Origin: an uncultured Clostridia bacterium
GTDB lineage: Bacteria > Bacillota_A > Clostridia > Christensenellales > Aristaeellaceae
Direction of reading: 5' to 3'
Length of the DNA: 13,754 bases
Assembly (NCBI GenBank): GCA_946408865.1
Contig: CAMJTZ010000039.1
Coordinates: forward strand, 1-13,754
The notes beneath the pieces are model-generated. The model did not search any database. It was not told the origin of the DNA and was given only the letters and a program-made list of their open reading frames with translations. Positions 7,113-13,754 of the stretch are shown here, in pieces. A program made the translations under genes and the position numbers. The first letter of the stretch is position 1. Each line of letters starts with the position of its first letter.

Positions 7113-7539
7113 ATTCTCTCCGCAGTATTTGTATTCTCCGGCTTTTCTCCCCGGTCACATCCAGTGTAATCCGGATCGTGTTTTCCGGAACGGCCTCCGG
7201 GCAGCGTTCCGCCCATTCCACCACGGCGATTCCGTCGCCGCCCAGATATTCGTCCATTCCCAGTTCGTAAAGTTCGTCCGCACTCTCCAGCCGGTACCAG
7301 TCAAAGTGATACAGCGGATACCGTCCGCTCTCATATACGTTCAGAATCGTGAAACTCGGACTGGTAACGGTCTCCCTGACGCCCAGGCCGCGGGCAATGC
7401 CCCGGGCCAGTTCGCTCTTGCCTGCGCCAAGTTCGCCTTCAAGCACGACGACATCTCCCGGGCGAAGGCTGGAGGAAAGCTCCTCCCCCAGTGCACGGGT
7501 TTCCGCCGCACTGTTTGTTTCCCTCAGCATTTCAGCCAC
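7093..7539 (-). CDS. tsaE: tRNA t6A biosynthesis ATPase TsaE
   Basis: Small P-loop ATPase that resets the TsaB-TsaD complex during t6A37 synthesis. 148 residues, the usual length. Walker A is GELGAGKS (35-42), with Ser in place of the common Thr after Lys41. TSPSFTIL is the switch-like block, YHFDWYRL carries the Walker B-like Asp80, and VVEWAER (Glu108) is the conserved Glu-Trp block. The start is GTG at 7539, with GGAGG (7547-7551) 7 nt upstream. The in-frame ATG three codons on (7530) is 16 nt from that site and less likely. The first 16 bp overlap the galactokinase gene and the last 20 bp overlap tsaB, so translation is probably coupled along the group. Confidence 0.95.
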   Translation of the reverse strand: MAEMLRETNSAAETRALGEELSSSLRPGDVVVLEGELGAGKSELARGIARGLGVRETVTSPSFTILNVYESGRYPLYHFDWYRLESADELYELGMDEYLGGDGIAVVEWAERCPEAVPENTIRITLDVTGEKSRRIQILRREYETSCD

Positions 7540-8807
7540 ACAGCTCCCTCCGGCCGGATGTTCAGTACTTTGCAGGCTTTTTCTCCGAACACGCTGTTCA
7601 TGGTTGCAACGAAATCATCCGCTTTGTCCAGCGGTACAAAATTCAGCGTCGTCCCGGCAAATCCACCGCCGTGAATGCGCCAGGCGCCATCCTGCTTCAG
7701 CATGTTTTCCGCCATGCACAGCGCAAGGCTCAGGCTCTGGTCCGTCTCCGGAGCGTATACGTTCTGCAGATACATAAAGCTGCTGTATCCGCTTTCTATA
7801 ATCAGGTGCAGAAAATCTTCCATGCGGTTTTCCCGAAGCGCTTCAACCTGCCTGGGCACACGCCCGTCCTCATTCACAAAGTGGAAGGCGCGCATCAGTG
7901 CCCGTTCCCCGGCTTCTTTCCGGATTCTGCCTGCGTTTTCGAGCAGCTGCGCGCGCGTAAGATCCCGCAGCACTTCTTTCCCGCAGCAGCGTGCCACCGC
8001 ACGCATCTCCTTCGGAATGGCAGAATACTGGTCTGTCAGATCCGCGTGGGATCCGCCTGTGGCGACAACGACCAGGGCGTATCCTTCCTTGGCGAAATCA
8101 AACTGCAGCGGAGTCACTTCCGGCTTGTCCGGATTCCGGAAATCAACCGTCACAAGTCCGCCTGCTGCGCTGGCCATCTGGTCCAGCAGCCCGGAAGGTT
8201 TGCCGAAATATACGTTTTCTGCCCGCTGGCTGATCTGCGCCCGAAGTACGAAAGGCATGTCAAAGCGATTGTACAGCGCGTCCAGCACGCCGGTCAGCAT
8301 AACCTCCAGCGCTGCGGAACTGCTCAGTCCGCTGCCGCCGGCAACTGTGGAGGTAACAGCCGCGTCAAATCCGCCGATCCTGTATCCGGCTTCCTTCATT
8401 CCTGCAGCCACGCCGCGGATCAGAGCATTGGTAGTGCCCTCCTCTTCCGGGTGCGGGGAAAGATCTGTCAGATCTGTTTCAATGGGCTCGTATCCCTCAG
8501 AGTGAAAACGGACTTTCAGATCCTCCCTGGGTGTAACGGCGCACAGCGTATCCAGGTTTACAGCAGCAGCGAGTACACGTCCGTGATTGTGGTCTGTATG
8601 GTTTCCGCCGATTTCTGTCCTTCCCGGTGCGCTGATCAGGAAAATCTCTTCCCGGTCGCCGAAAATTTTTCCGTAGCTGCGGAGGAGGGATGCATAGCGC
8701 TCCTTCTGGTACCGCACAGTCTCTTCATTCTGTCCGTACAGTTCTGCCAGACGTCTTTCAGTTTCGGGCGTTTCCAGCCGTTCAATCATTTCTTCCCAGT
8801 GTTTCAT
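7524..8807 (-). CDS. galK: Galactokinase-family GHMP sugar kinase
   Basis: Cytoplasmic ATP-dependent sugar-1-kinase, by family the galactose to galactose-1-phosphate step of the Leloir pathway. 427 residues. The signature near the N-terminus is PGRTEIGGNHTDHNHG (61-76), the GHMP ATP loop is VAGGSGLSSSA (155-165), the expected catalytic Asp is in GLLDQ (Asp209), and the third GHMP motif is IHGGGFAGTT (378-387). The sugar-site segment differs from the textbook GRVNLIGEHTDY: Asn69 stands where human GALK1 has Glu43, and His73 replaces Tyr. I recall similar variants from clostridial genomes, annotated galactokinase. Start at 8807 with GGAAG 5 nt upstream. The gene ends inside tsaE (16 bp overlap), and 57 bp without a terminator separate it from the solute-binding protein gene. 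galT and galE are not in the window, so the substrate is an inference. Confidence 0.85.
   Translation of the reverse strand: MKHWEEMIERLETPETERRLAELYGQNEETVRYQKERYASLLRSYGKIFGDREEIFLISAPGRTEIGGNHTDHNHGRVLAAAVNLDTLCAVTPREDLKVRFHSEGYEPIETDLTDLSPHPEEEGTTNALIRGVAAGMKEAGYRIGGFDAAVTSTVAGGSGLSSSAALEVMLTGVLDALYNRFDMPFVLRAQISQRAENVYFGKPSGLLDQMASAAGGLVTVDFRNPDKPEVTPLQFDFAKEGYALVVVATGGSHADLTDQYSAIPKEMRAVARCCGKEVLRDLTRAQLLENAGRIRKEAGERALMRAFHFVNEDGRVPRQVEALRENRMEDFLHLIIESGYSSFMYLQNVYAPETDQSLSLALCMAENMLKQDGAWRIHGGGFAGTTLNFVPLDKADDFVATMNSVFGEKACKVLNIRPEGAVWLKC
7544..7551 (-). promoter_or_regulatory. tsaE ribosome binding site
   Basis: GGAGGGAG lies inside the last codons of the upstream kinase gene, with its GGAGG part 7 nt before the GTG at 7539. 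It favours that GTG over the ATG at 7530. Confidence 0.7.
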
Positions 8808-8864
8808 TTTTTCTTCCTTCCATTTCGCACAGTTTCAGGCAGTAAAAGCACTGCGTGAAGCAGA

Positions 8865-10364
8865 TTACCGGGCGTATTTCTGCCAGACTGCAATGGACCT
8901 GCTCAGTCCTTTTTTCTCCACCGTTTCACAGAAGATCGCCCACTGCTCGTCATCCAGGGGAATATCGCCTGTCACAAACCTGGCCATTGTTGTTTCCGCG
9001 TAGGCGGAAAGCTCTTTCTGGATGGAAGCGATCACCTGCTCGTCCGCTTTGCTCAGCGCCACCAGCGGATACGGCAGTTTCGTATATTTTTTGAATTCGA
9101 TCAGTTCCGCAACCTCCGTGCGGGTGGGTTCGTTTACATACAGGGTCTGGAATTCCACGGGGGTTTTGCCGGGCACAGCCGCTCCGCCCCCGATCATTTT
9201 CGTTGTCAGAACAAACTGTGCAACAGTGCTTTCATCCTCATTCCACTCCCACAGGCCGTCCTCCCGGAAAGAATATTCTTCTCCTTCCAGGCCATACTGG
9301 GCCATTCCGGCCCCCTCATCGGTATACAGGTAATTCACCCAGCTGATCAGTTTTTCGGGTTCCTTGCAGCGCCTTGTAACGGCAAACGTTCCGCAGGTTA
9401 CCCTTCCGGCAAGATCCCTGTACACCCTTTCGCCGTTGTACTTCAGCGGCAGCAGCACCTTGTAGGCGCTCATGGCAGATGTCGGCACGACTGTCAGCGG
9501 CGATGAGGACATGAGGACGCCATAGGGAATGGAGGCCTTGTCATCCGTAATCTGCCGGAGGCTGTCCGCCGAGGTGAAGCCGTTATGGTCAATCAGCCTT
9601 TCTTCCCAGAGTCCATGCAGCCAGGTCAGAAACGCGCGGTTCTCGTCCGAGGTCAGGGAAGATGTTACTTTCCCGTCTTTCAGGGAAACATAATAATCGT
9701 TGTCCGTTATCCCGAACGCGTGCCCCAGGAAACGCAGTTCCCACATGCTGATAAACGTCAGCGGAATCTCGTCCTTCTGTCCGTTGGCGTTAGGATCCTG
9801 ATCCCGGAAAGCACGCAGTACCGCTGTCAGTTCTTCCGCTGTTTCAGGCGCGTTCATGCCCACCCGCTTCAGCCATGTACTGTTGATCCACATAACATCA
9901 TTGTTCTGCAGCTCGTTGATATTCGGCAGCGCGGGAATTGCGCCGTCCTCCATGGAGACGGCAGCAAGGATATCCGGATTCTCCTGGAGCAGCTGCCACA
10001 GGTCCGGAGCGTTTTTCTCCAGATACGGCTTCAGGTCAATCAGTATGCCGGACGCATACATATCCCGGATTTCACCGGCTTCCAGCTCCGCCTTGAACAG
10101 TACATCCGGAAGATCCTCCCCCCTGAGGATATCCTGTTTCCGTTCCTGCCATTTCGTATAGCTGGTGTATTCCCGGAACTGGAAGGAGATATCCGTCCGC
10201 TTCTCCATCCGCTGGAAGAAAGCGTTTGTTTCCCAGTTGCGGGTGGAATTCTCACCCTCAAATCCTTCGAGAATAAAGTCCGGCGCTTTCATCTCCTCGG
10301 CAAAAGCTCCGGCCCATCCGGCCAGCAGTACCATAGCCAGAACAAGTCCCAGAATCCGTTTCAT
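8865..10364 (-). CDS. Extracellular solute-binding protein, family 1 (sugar ABC type)
   Basis: Substrate-binding protein of the kind that feeds carbohydrate ABC importers (LplA/LipO-like). 499 residues. A signal peptide covers residues 1-22: MKR, a hydrophobic stretch, then AFA before EEMK, a signal peptidase I type site. No lipobox Cys is present. The mature part has the EDLPDVLF, GILIDLKPYL and PALPNINELQ-type blocks of the family, and a DPNANGQKDEIPLTF motif (calcium-loop-like) seen in many of these proteins. The start at 10364 is chosen because AGGAGGAT ends 6 nt upstream (GGAGG 8 nt) and the signal peptide begins there. The longer in-frame start at 10451 would put 29 charged residues before it and run into mntP. 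No permease or ATPase gene adjoins. The gene lies 67 bp after mntP and 57 bp before the galactokinase gene. Ligand unknown. Confidence 0.85.
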   Translation of the reverse strand: MKRILGLVLAMVLLAGWAGAFAEEMKAPDFILEGFEGENSTRNWETNAFFQRMEKRTDISFQFREYTSYTKWQERKQDILRGEDLPDVLFKAELEAGEIRDMYASGILIDLKPYLEKNAPDLWQLLQENPDILAAVSMEDGAIPALPNINELQNNDVMWINSTWLKRVGMNAPETAEELTAVLRAFRDQDPNANGQKDEIPLTFISMWELRFLGHAFGITDNDYYVSLKDGKVTSSLTSDENRAFLTWLHGLWEERLIDHNGFTSADSLRQITDDKASIPYGVLMSSSPLTVVPTSAMSAYKVLLPLKYNGERVYRDLAGRVTCGTFAVTRRCKEPEKLISWVNYLYTDEGAGMAQYGLEGEEYSFREDGLWEWNEDESTVAQFVLTTKMIGGGAAVPGKTPVEFQTLYVNEPTRTEVAELIEFKKYTKLPYPLVALSKADEQVIASIQKELSAYAETTMARFVTGDIPLDDEQWAIFCETVEKKGLSRSIAVWQKYAR

Positions 10365-10370
10365 GAACCA

Positions 10371-10378
10371 ATCCTCCT
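10371..10378 (-). promoter_or_regulatory. Ribosome binding site of the solute-binding protein gene
   Basis: AGGAGGAT, with its GGAGG 8 nt before the ATG at 10364. It fixes the start at the signal peptide and not at the longer in-frame ATG at 10451. Confidence 0.85.
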
Positions 10379-10431
10379 GCAATATACTTCCCCTGGTTTT
10401 TTCAGTCAGGCGGCTGATCAGCATCCGCCGG

Positions 10432-11010
10432 TCACTGTCCGCTGACCACAATCTTTATGCCGATCGCGATCAGGATCAGCCCGCCGAGAATACCCGCCTT
10501 GTTCGAAATCTTTGTCCCGGCCTTCCTGCCGATCAGAATTCCGCCCATACAGATCCCGAAAGTTACGGCACCGATCATCGCGGATTCGGCCAGGGCCTGA
10601 ATCCAGTTCAGTTCCGTCATCGTGAATCCGACACTCAGCGCATCAATGGATGTTGCCACTCCCTGCGCCATCAGTCCGCCGGTGCCGATCCGTTCCGCTT
10701 CCTGTCCCTCTTTGTTCCGGATTCCTTCCACGAGCATTTTCCCGCCGATAAACAGCAGCAGTCCGAAAGCAACCCATGGAATATATCCCGTCAGCGGCTT
10801 AAAGATCTCCAGAATCGTCCGGACGCAGATCCATCCGATCATAGGCATCATCAGCTGAAATCCGCCGAAAACGCCGGCGATCTTTGCCATCCGGCTTTTT
10901 GTCATATCCGGTTCCCGCAGTCCGTTGACCAGGGAAACGGAAAACGCGTCCATCGCAAGTCCGAAGCCAAGAAGAACGCTGTTCAGCGCCAGCGTCCACA
11001 CAGATTGCAC
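10432..11010 (-). CDS. mntP: Manganese efflux pump MntP
   Basis: Exports Mn(II) across the cytoplasmic membrane. 192 residues with six predicted membrane segments in two related halves, the usual form. Each half carries the family signature: GLAMDAFSVSL (Asp21) and VATSIDALSVGF (Asp123). The corresponding Asp residues are needed for function in Escherichia coli MntP. The start is GTG at 11010, with GGAGG (within GGGAGGGG, 11017-11024) 8 nt upstream. A perfect -10 box lies about 30 bp ahead. The predicted leader is only about 25 nt, so it has no room for the yybP-ykoY manganese riboswitch that controls many mntP genes. It lies 62 bp after the MATE gene and 67 bp before the solute-binding protein gene, with no obvious functional tie to either. 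Confidence 0.95.
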   Translation of the reverse strand: MQSVWTLALNSVLLGFGLAMDAFSVSLVNGLREPDMTKSRMAKIAGVFGGFQLMMPMIGWICVRTILEIFKPLTGYIPWVAFGLLLFIGGKMLVEGIRNKEGQEAERIGTGGLMAQGVATSIDALSVGFTMTELNWIQALAESAMIGAVTFGICMGGILIGRKAGTKISNKAGILGGLILIAIGIKIVVSGQ

Positions 11011-11016
11011 GCGTAA

Positions 11017-11024
11017 CCCCTCCC
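11017..11024 (-). promoter_or_regulatory. mntP ribosome binding site
   Basis: GGGAGGGG, with its GGAGG core 8 nt before the GTG at 11010. It supports the GTG start; no ATG in frame lies at a better distance. Confidence 0.75.
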
Positions 11025-11041
11025 GAAAAGAGTATCAGTTC

Positions 11042-11047
11042 ATTATA
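11042..11047 (-). promoter_or_regulatory. Candidate mntP promoter (-10 box)
   Basis: A perfect TATAAT lies 31 nt before the mntP GTG. The -35 at 17 nt spacing reads TTTTCT, a 3 of 6 match, so the promoter would be weak or activator-dependent. Transcription would start near 11035. The site is in the 62 bp gap between the MATE gene and mntP. Confidence 0.5.
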
Positions 11048-11072
11048 TCCTTTTTTCCCGAAAAAGAAAAGC

Positions 11073-12455
11073 TTATCCTTCCTGCGGAGGAACCGTGTTC
11101 CCGCTCATTTTCCCTGCTTTTTCACCGCGTATAAGCACGCTCCTGGAATACCGGATCAGCAGCAGCGTGGAGCAGAGAATCCATCCGACCGGATACGCCA
11201 GCGCCACAGCGAGGAATCCGGCGCCCAGTGCCTTGGTAACGGCAAGATATACCTGCCGGAATGCCACAAAGGAAATCAGCATGATCACCGTCGGCATCGT
11301 CGCGTCTCCGACTCCGCGCAGCGCGCCTGCATAGATCTGGTTGAAACAGATCGCGATATAGAATGGCGTCACAATATGAATAAACTGGATTCCGTAATCA
11401 ACGACTTCCGCTTCCGGAGAAAAGAATCCCATCAGCGGTCTTGCAAGCGCGTAGACAAGCGCTCCGAGCGTCACGGTTGCCGCAATGCTCATAAGGGTTG
11501 CGACGCGGACGCCTTCCCTTGCGCGTTCCGGCTGCGCGGCGCCCCAGTTCTGCCCTACAAACGTAGTGGAGGACATACTGATGCTTTGAACCGGAATCAG
11601 GACAAAAGCGTCGATCTTGTTGTAAACCCCGTACCCGGCCATACAGGCGGACCCGAAATAGTTGATATAGGACTGGACAAAAACGTTGGAAAACGCGGTA
11701 ATGGCGGACTGTATGCTGCTGGGCAGGCCGATCCGGAGAATTTGTCGCAGGGAATCCCGGTCAATCCGGATCTTCCGCCAGCGGATCCCGTAGTTTCCCT
11801 TTTCTTTGGTAAGCGTAACCATGATCATCAGCGCCGACAGGATCTGCGCCAGCACAGTCGCATAGGCTACGCCGTCCACGCCCATGCCGAATGCCAGCAC
11901 GAACAGCAGGTCCAGGACGGTATTCAGCACAGCCGACAGAATCAGGAAAAACAGCGGCCGTCTGGAGTCGCCGACCGCGCGGAGAATACCGCTGCCGAGG
12001 TTGTAAAACAAAAGTCCGGCGATTCCGGCAAAATAGATCGAAAGATATCGTGCGGATTCGTCCATAACGTCCGCAGGGGTCTGCATAAAATTCAGCATCG
12101 GTGTAATAACCAGGATTCCGATCGCTGTTGTGATCACGCTGAGCAGAAACGTCAGTGCGATGGTTGTGTGCACTGCCTTGCCGAGTCCCTCGTTATCATG
12201 CGCTCCGTATCGTTGTGAAATCACGACGGAAGCGCCGGTTGCGAGTCCCGCGCAGAACCCGACCACCATGTTGATAATCGGGCCGGTCGAGCCGACGGCC
12301 GCCTGTGCCTGCTGCCCGACAAACTGACCCACCACAATCGTATCCACCGTATTGTACAGCTGCTGGAACAGAAGCCCGACAGCCATCGGAACAGAAAAGT
12401 GCACCATATGCATCCAGATATTGCCTTCGGTCATATCTGCATCTTTTCTGGCCAT
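11073..12455 (-). CDS. MATE family multidrug/cation efflux transporter
   Basis: Secondary transporter that exports organic cations or drugs in exchange for Na+ or H+. 460 residues with about 12 hydrophobic segments in two related halves: the first half opens with SVPMAVGLLFQQLYNTVDT and the second with LRIGLPSSIQSAITAFSN. Other family blocks are the GQ-QAAVGSTGP stretch, the GSGILRAVGDSRRP loop and its second-half counterpart YAGALRGVGDATMP, and TTFVGQNWGA. AAGGAGG ends 8 nt before the ATG at 12455. A candidate promoter lies upstream, after the strong terminator of the neighbouring gene, so this starts a new transcription unit. The C-terminus is a short charged cytoplasmic tail. The family is certain; the substrate cannot be read from the sequence. 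Confidence 0.95.
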   Translation of the reverse strand: MARKDADMTEGNIWMHMVHFSVPMAVGLLFQQLYNTVDTIVVGQFVGQQAQAAVGSTGPIINMVVGFCAGLATGASVVISQRYGAHDNEGLGKAVHTTIALTFLLSVITTAIGILVITPMLNFMQTPADVMDESARYLSIYFAGIAGLLFYNLGSGILRAVGDSRRPLFFLILSAVLNTVLDLLFVLAFGMGVDGVAYATVLAQILSALMIMVTLTKEKGNYGIRWRKIRIDRDSLRQILRIGLPSSIQSAITAFSNVFVQSYINYFGSACMAGYGVYNKIDAFVLIPVQSISMSSTTFVGQNWGAAQPERAREGVRVATLMSIAATVTLGALVYALARPLMGFFSPEAEVVDYGIQFIHIVTPFYIAICFNQIYAGALRGVGDATMPTVIMLISFVAFRQVYLAVTKALGAGFLAVALAYPVGWILCSTLLLIRYSRSVLIRGEKAGKMSGNTVPPQEG

Positions 12456-12497
12456 GGATCGCGCCTCCTTCCGGTTTCTTTTCGTTCTTCCTCATCC

Positions 12498-12525
12498 ATT
12501 ATCCACGCAGAAAACGTTATTGCAA
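12498..12525 (-). promoter_or_regulatory. Candidate promoter of the MATE gene
   Basis: -35 TTGCAA (12520-12525, 4 of 6), a 16-nt spacer, and -10 GATAAT (12498-12503, 5 of 6). Transcription would start near 12491, giving a leader of about 35 nt before the ATG at 12455. It lies between the upstream terminator and the gene, where a promoter is needed. Confidence 0.5.
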
Positions 12526-12542
12526 GAAGCAATTTTTGTCAT

Positions 12543-12569
12543 AAAAACCCCCGGGCGTCTGCCCGGGGG
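12543..12569 (-). terminator. Strong intrinsic terminator after the GH120-like gene
   Basis: On the minus strand a perfect 9 bp GC-only stem (CCCCCGGGC with GCCCGGGGG) with a 4-nt AGAC loop is followed directly by TTTTT. It lies 19 bp past the stop codon of the glycosidase gene and separates it from the MATE gene. Confidence 0.95.
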
Positions 12570-12588
12570 CTGGGGTCGGAGGGAATAA

Positions 12589-13754
12589 TCACCAGAGCGG
12601 TTTTGTACTGTCCTCTGCTTCAGCAAAGGGACCCGGGATCGTATCCAGACCCCGCGGATTGCCAAAGTAGTCGCGGTTGAAAATGATTTCCGTTCCGTCC
12701 GGGTTTTCGAAGCGCTGCTCCGGCTCAAAAGCGTTCCCCAGAAGATCGCTGGTGATGATCCTGTCCTTGAAATTCTTCAGTTTGGTGTAAAGGTTGGTTT
12801 TCAGCACAGGCTTTCCGTCCTTTTCGGTCAGCGCCACTTTGATGCTGCTCTTCCTGTCTTCAAAGCAGTGCTCTTCCTTGTGGTAAACCGTGGCGCCGTT
12901 GAAGTAGGCGTTGCCGTCCACCCATACCGGCAGATGTCCGAAATGGGCTTTCGCCAGTCCGCCCATGTTGGGTTTCGCGCCTTCCCGGAAGGGTTCATAC
13001 CACTCTTCCCACGTCGGGAAAATATTGAACGGTTCCGTCCCGACAGTAAGATAGTCGGCGTCTGTCGGTTTCTTCTCCGGATTCACGGGTCCGGCCTGAA
13101 CAAAAATGTTGTTATAAATCCGGTCATCCCCGTGAAGAATCGTCATAAAACCGGCAACCTCTGTCCGGTGGCGGATATGATACGGCGTATAGCGGGGCTC
13201 CCGCTGTCCGTTCACGACGCTGTCCACGCCGCTGTTGATCAGACTGAAAGCGCCCAGCATCAGATTGTGAACGCAGGCAATGCCTTCGCTCGGAATCGTG
13301 ACGTTTACCGGGCTCATCAGGATGTTGTTGTCAATCAGCGTCGGCCCGTGACCCACTTCAATAAAGATATCTGTGGAGAACATCGCTCCCCGGGCGTGTT
13401 CCCTGCCTTCCGGCGGATAATTGTCATGCATCAGATTCTGGCTGATCCGTGCGCCCTGTGCCTCCCAGTCCAGCCACACGCCCATGATGCAGTTATGGAT
13501 ATGGTTCCGGCGGATCGTTACGTCGATGGCAGCATGCAGCTTGATCCCTGCGGTTTCCGCGCCGCCCAGCTGCTGAGAATTGCAAACATGGTGAATGTGG
13601 CAGTCCTCGATGGTGGAGAACACACCGCCCATCCGTCCGACGATACCGGTCTGTTCGCAGTGATGGACTTCACACCGGCGGATGATATGTCCGCCAACTT
13701 TTTCCTTCAGCCAGCCGTGATACTGTCCGCGGCATACGGCGTCGCGTTCCATCT
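12589..13754 (-). CDS. Right-handed parallel beta-helix glycosidase, GH120-like (5' end beyond window)
   Basis: The frame is open to the right edge, so the N-terminus is missing; about 388 residues are visible. Numbering here is from the Met at 13752, which is probably internal. Repeated coils with Asn/His ladders (RRCEVHHC, EDCHIHHV, RRNHIHNC, DNNILMS, YNNIFVQ) mark a parallel beta-helix. The blocks GVWLDWEAQGARISQNL (Asp95) and DIFIEVGHGPTLIDNN (Glu132) resemble family GH120 beta-xylosidases, whose nucleophile Asp and acid/base Glu lie in such positions (Asp382 and Glu405 in Thermoanaerobacterium XylC, as I recall). By family it would release xylose from xylo-oligosaccharides. A C-terminal segment after residue 260 is not beta-helical. 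Whether it is secreted cannot be seen. It ends 19 bp before a strong terminator. Another beta-helix hydrolase family, such as GH141, remains possible. Confidence 0.75.
   Translation of the reverse strand, partial: MERDAVCRGQYHGWLKEKVGGHIIRRCEVHHCEQTGIVGRMGGVFSTIEDCHIHHVCNSQQLGGAETAGIKLHAAIDVTIRRNHIHNCIMGVWLDWEAQGARISQNLMHDNYPPEGREHARGAMFSTDIFIEVGHGPTLIDNNILMSPVNVTIPSEGIACVHNLMLGAFSLINSGVDSVVNGQREPRYTPYHIRHRTEVAGFMTILHGDDRIYNNIFVQAGPVNPEKKPTDADYLTVGTEPFNIFPTWEEWYEPFREGAKPNMGGLAKAHFGHLPVWVDGNAYFNGATVYHKEEHCFEDRKSSIKVALTEKDGKPVLKTNLYTKLKNFKDRIITSDLLGNAFEPEQRFENPDGTEIIFNRDYFGNPRGLDTIPGPFAEAEDSTKPLW

Noticed and set aside
7491..8858. Long plus-strand open frame opposite galK (455 codons)
   Set aside because: Antisense to galK, with no motif and no credible ribosome binding site; a codon-bias shadow.
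10381..10409. Promoter-like pair CTGACT, 17 nt, TATATT before the solute-binding protein gene
   Set aside because: The transcription start would fall inside the Shine-Dalgarno site, leaving no usable ribosome binding site.
10409..10429. Imperfect inverted repeat (GGCG, bulge, GCTGATCAGC, CGCC) after mntP
   Set aside because: No T tract follows on either strand, so it is not an intrinsic terminator; an operator is possible but nothing else supports one.
10365..10451. Longer N-terminus of the solute-binding protein from 10451
   Set aside because: It would place 29 charged residues before a clear signal peptide and overlap mntP; the strong Shine-Dalgarno supports 10364.
1..13754. A new defence, mobile or biosynthetic system
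   Set aside because: Every gene falls in a known housekeeping, transport or carbohydrate family; there are no repeats, integrases, toxin-antitoxin pairs or unexplained large gaps, and base composition looks even throughout.

Overview
This window reads as an ordinary chromosomal segment of a GC-rich (by eye mid-50s percent) member of the Bacillota, most likely Clostridia from a gut or rumen setting. Three points support that: Gly-rich Shine-Dalgarno sites 7-8 nt from most starts; a prp protease gene between rplU and rpmA, with an L27 N-terminal extension ending in Phe before AHKKG; and a FeoA-FeoB fusion. The order or family (for example Christensenellales-like) is a guess. All 13 supported genes lie on the minus strand, so they are transcribed from the right end towards the left. 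No intergenic stretch exceeds 135 bases, and I see no RNA gene, insertion sequence, CRISPR array or attachment site.

From right to left (direction of transcription): a GH120-like parallel beta-helix glycosidase, cut by the right edge, ends at a very strong intrinsic terminator. A MATE-family exporter follows with its own candidate promoter, then the manganese exporter mntP with a perfect -10 box. Next comes a tightly packed group: an extracellular sugar-type solute-binding protein, a galactokinase-family kinase, tsaE, tsaB and rimI. From the kinase onward each gene overlaps the next, so translation is probably coupled. tsaE and tsaB make the t6A tRNA modification with TsaD (not in the window).

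A promoter with a consensus -35 overlaps the end of rimI and drives rplU-prp-rpmA. A structured ~80 nt leader, like the known L21 leader autoregulatory element, lies in front of rplU. Prp is the protease that trims the L27 extension, so substrate and protease are made together. An intrinsic terminator follows rpmA, and beyond it lie metG, tatD (4 bp overlap) and feoAB. The left edge cuts feoAB within its membrane domain.

I found no new defence, mobile or biosynthetic system here. The points worth a second look are variations in known families: a 14-residue insertion between the putative catalytic residues of the GH120-like protein, sugar-site substitutions in the galactokinase, a solute-binding protein with no lipobox and no transporter partners, a TVGH form of the HIGH motif in MetRS, a LQQF form of the L27 cleavage site, and a terminator directly in front of metG.
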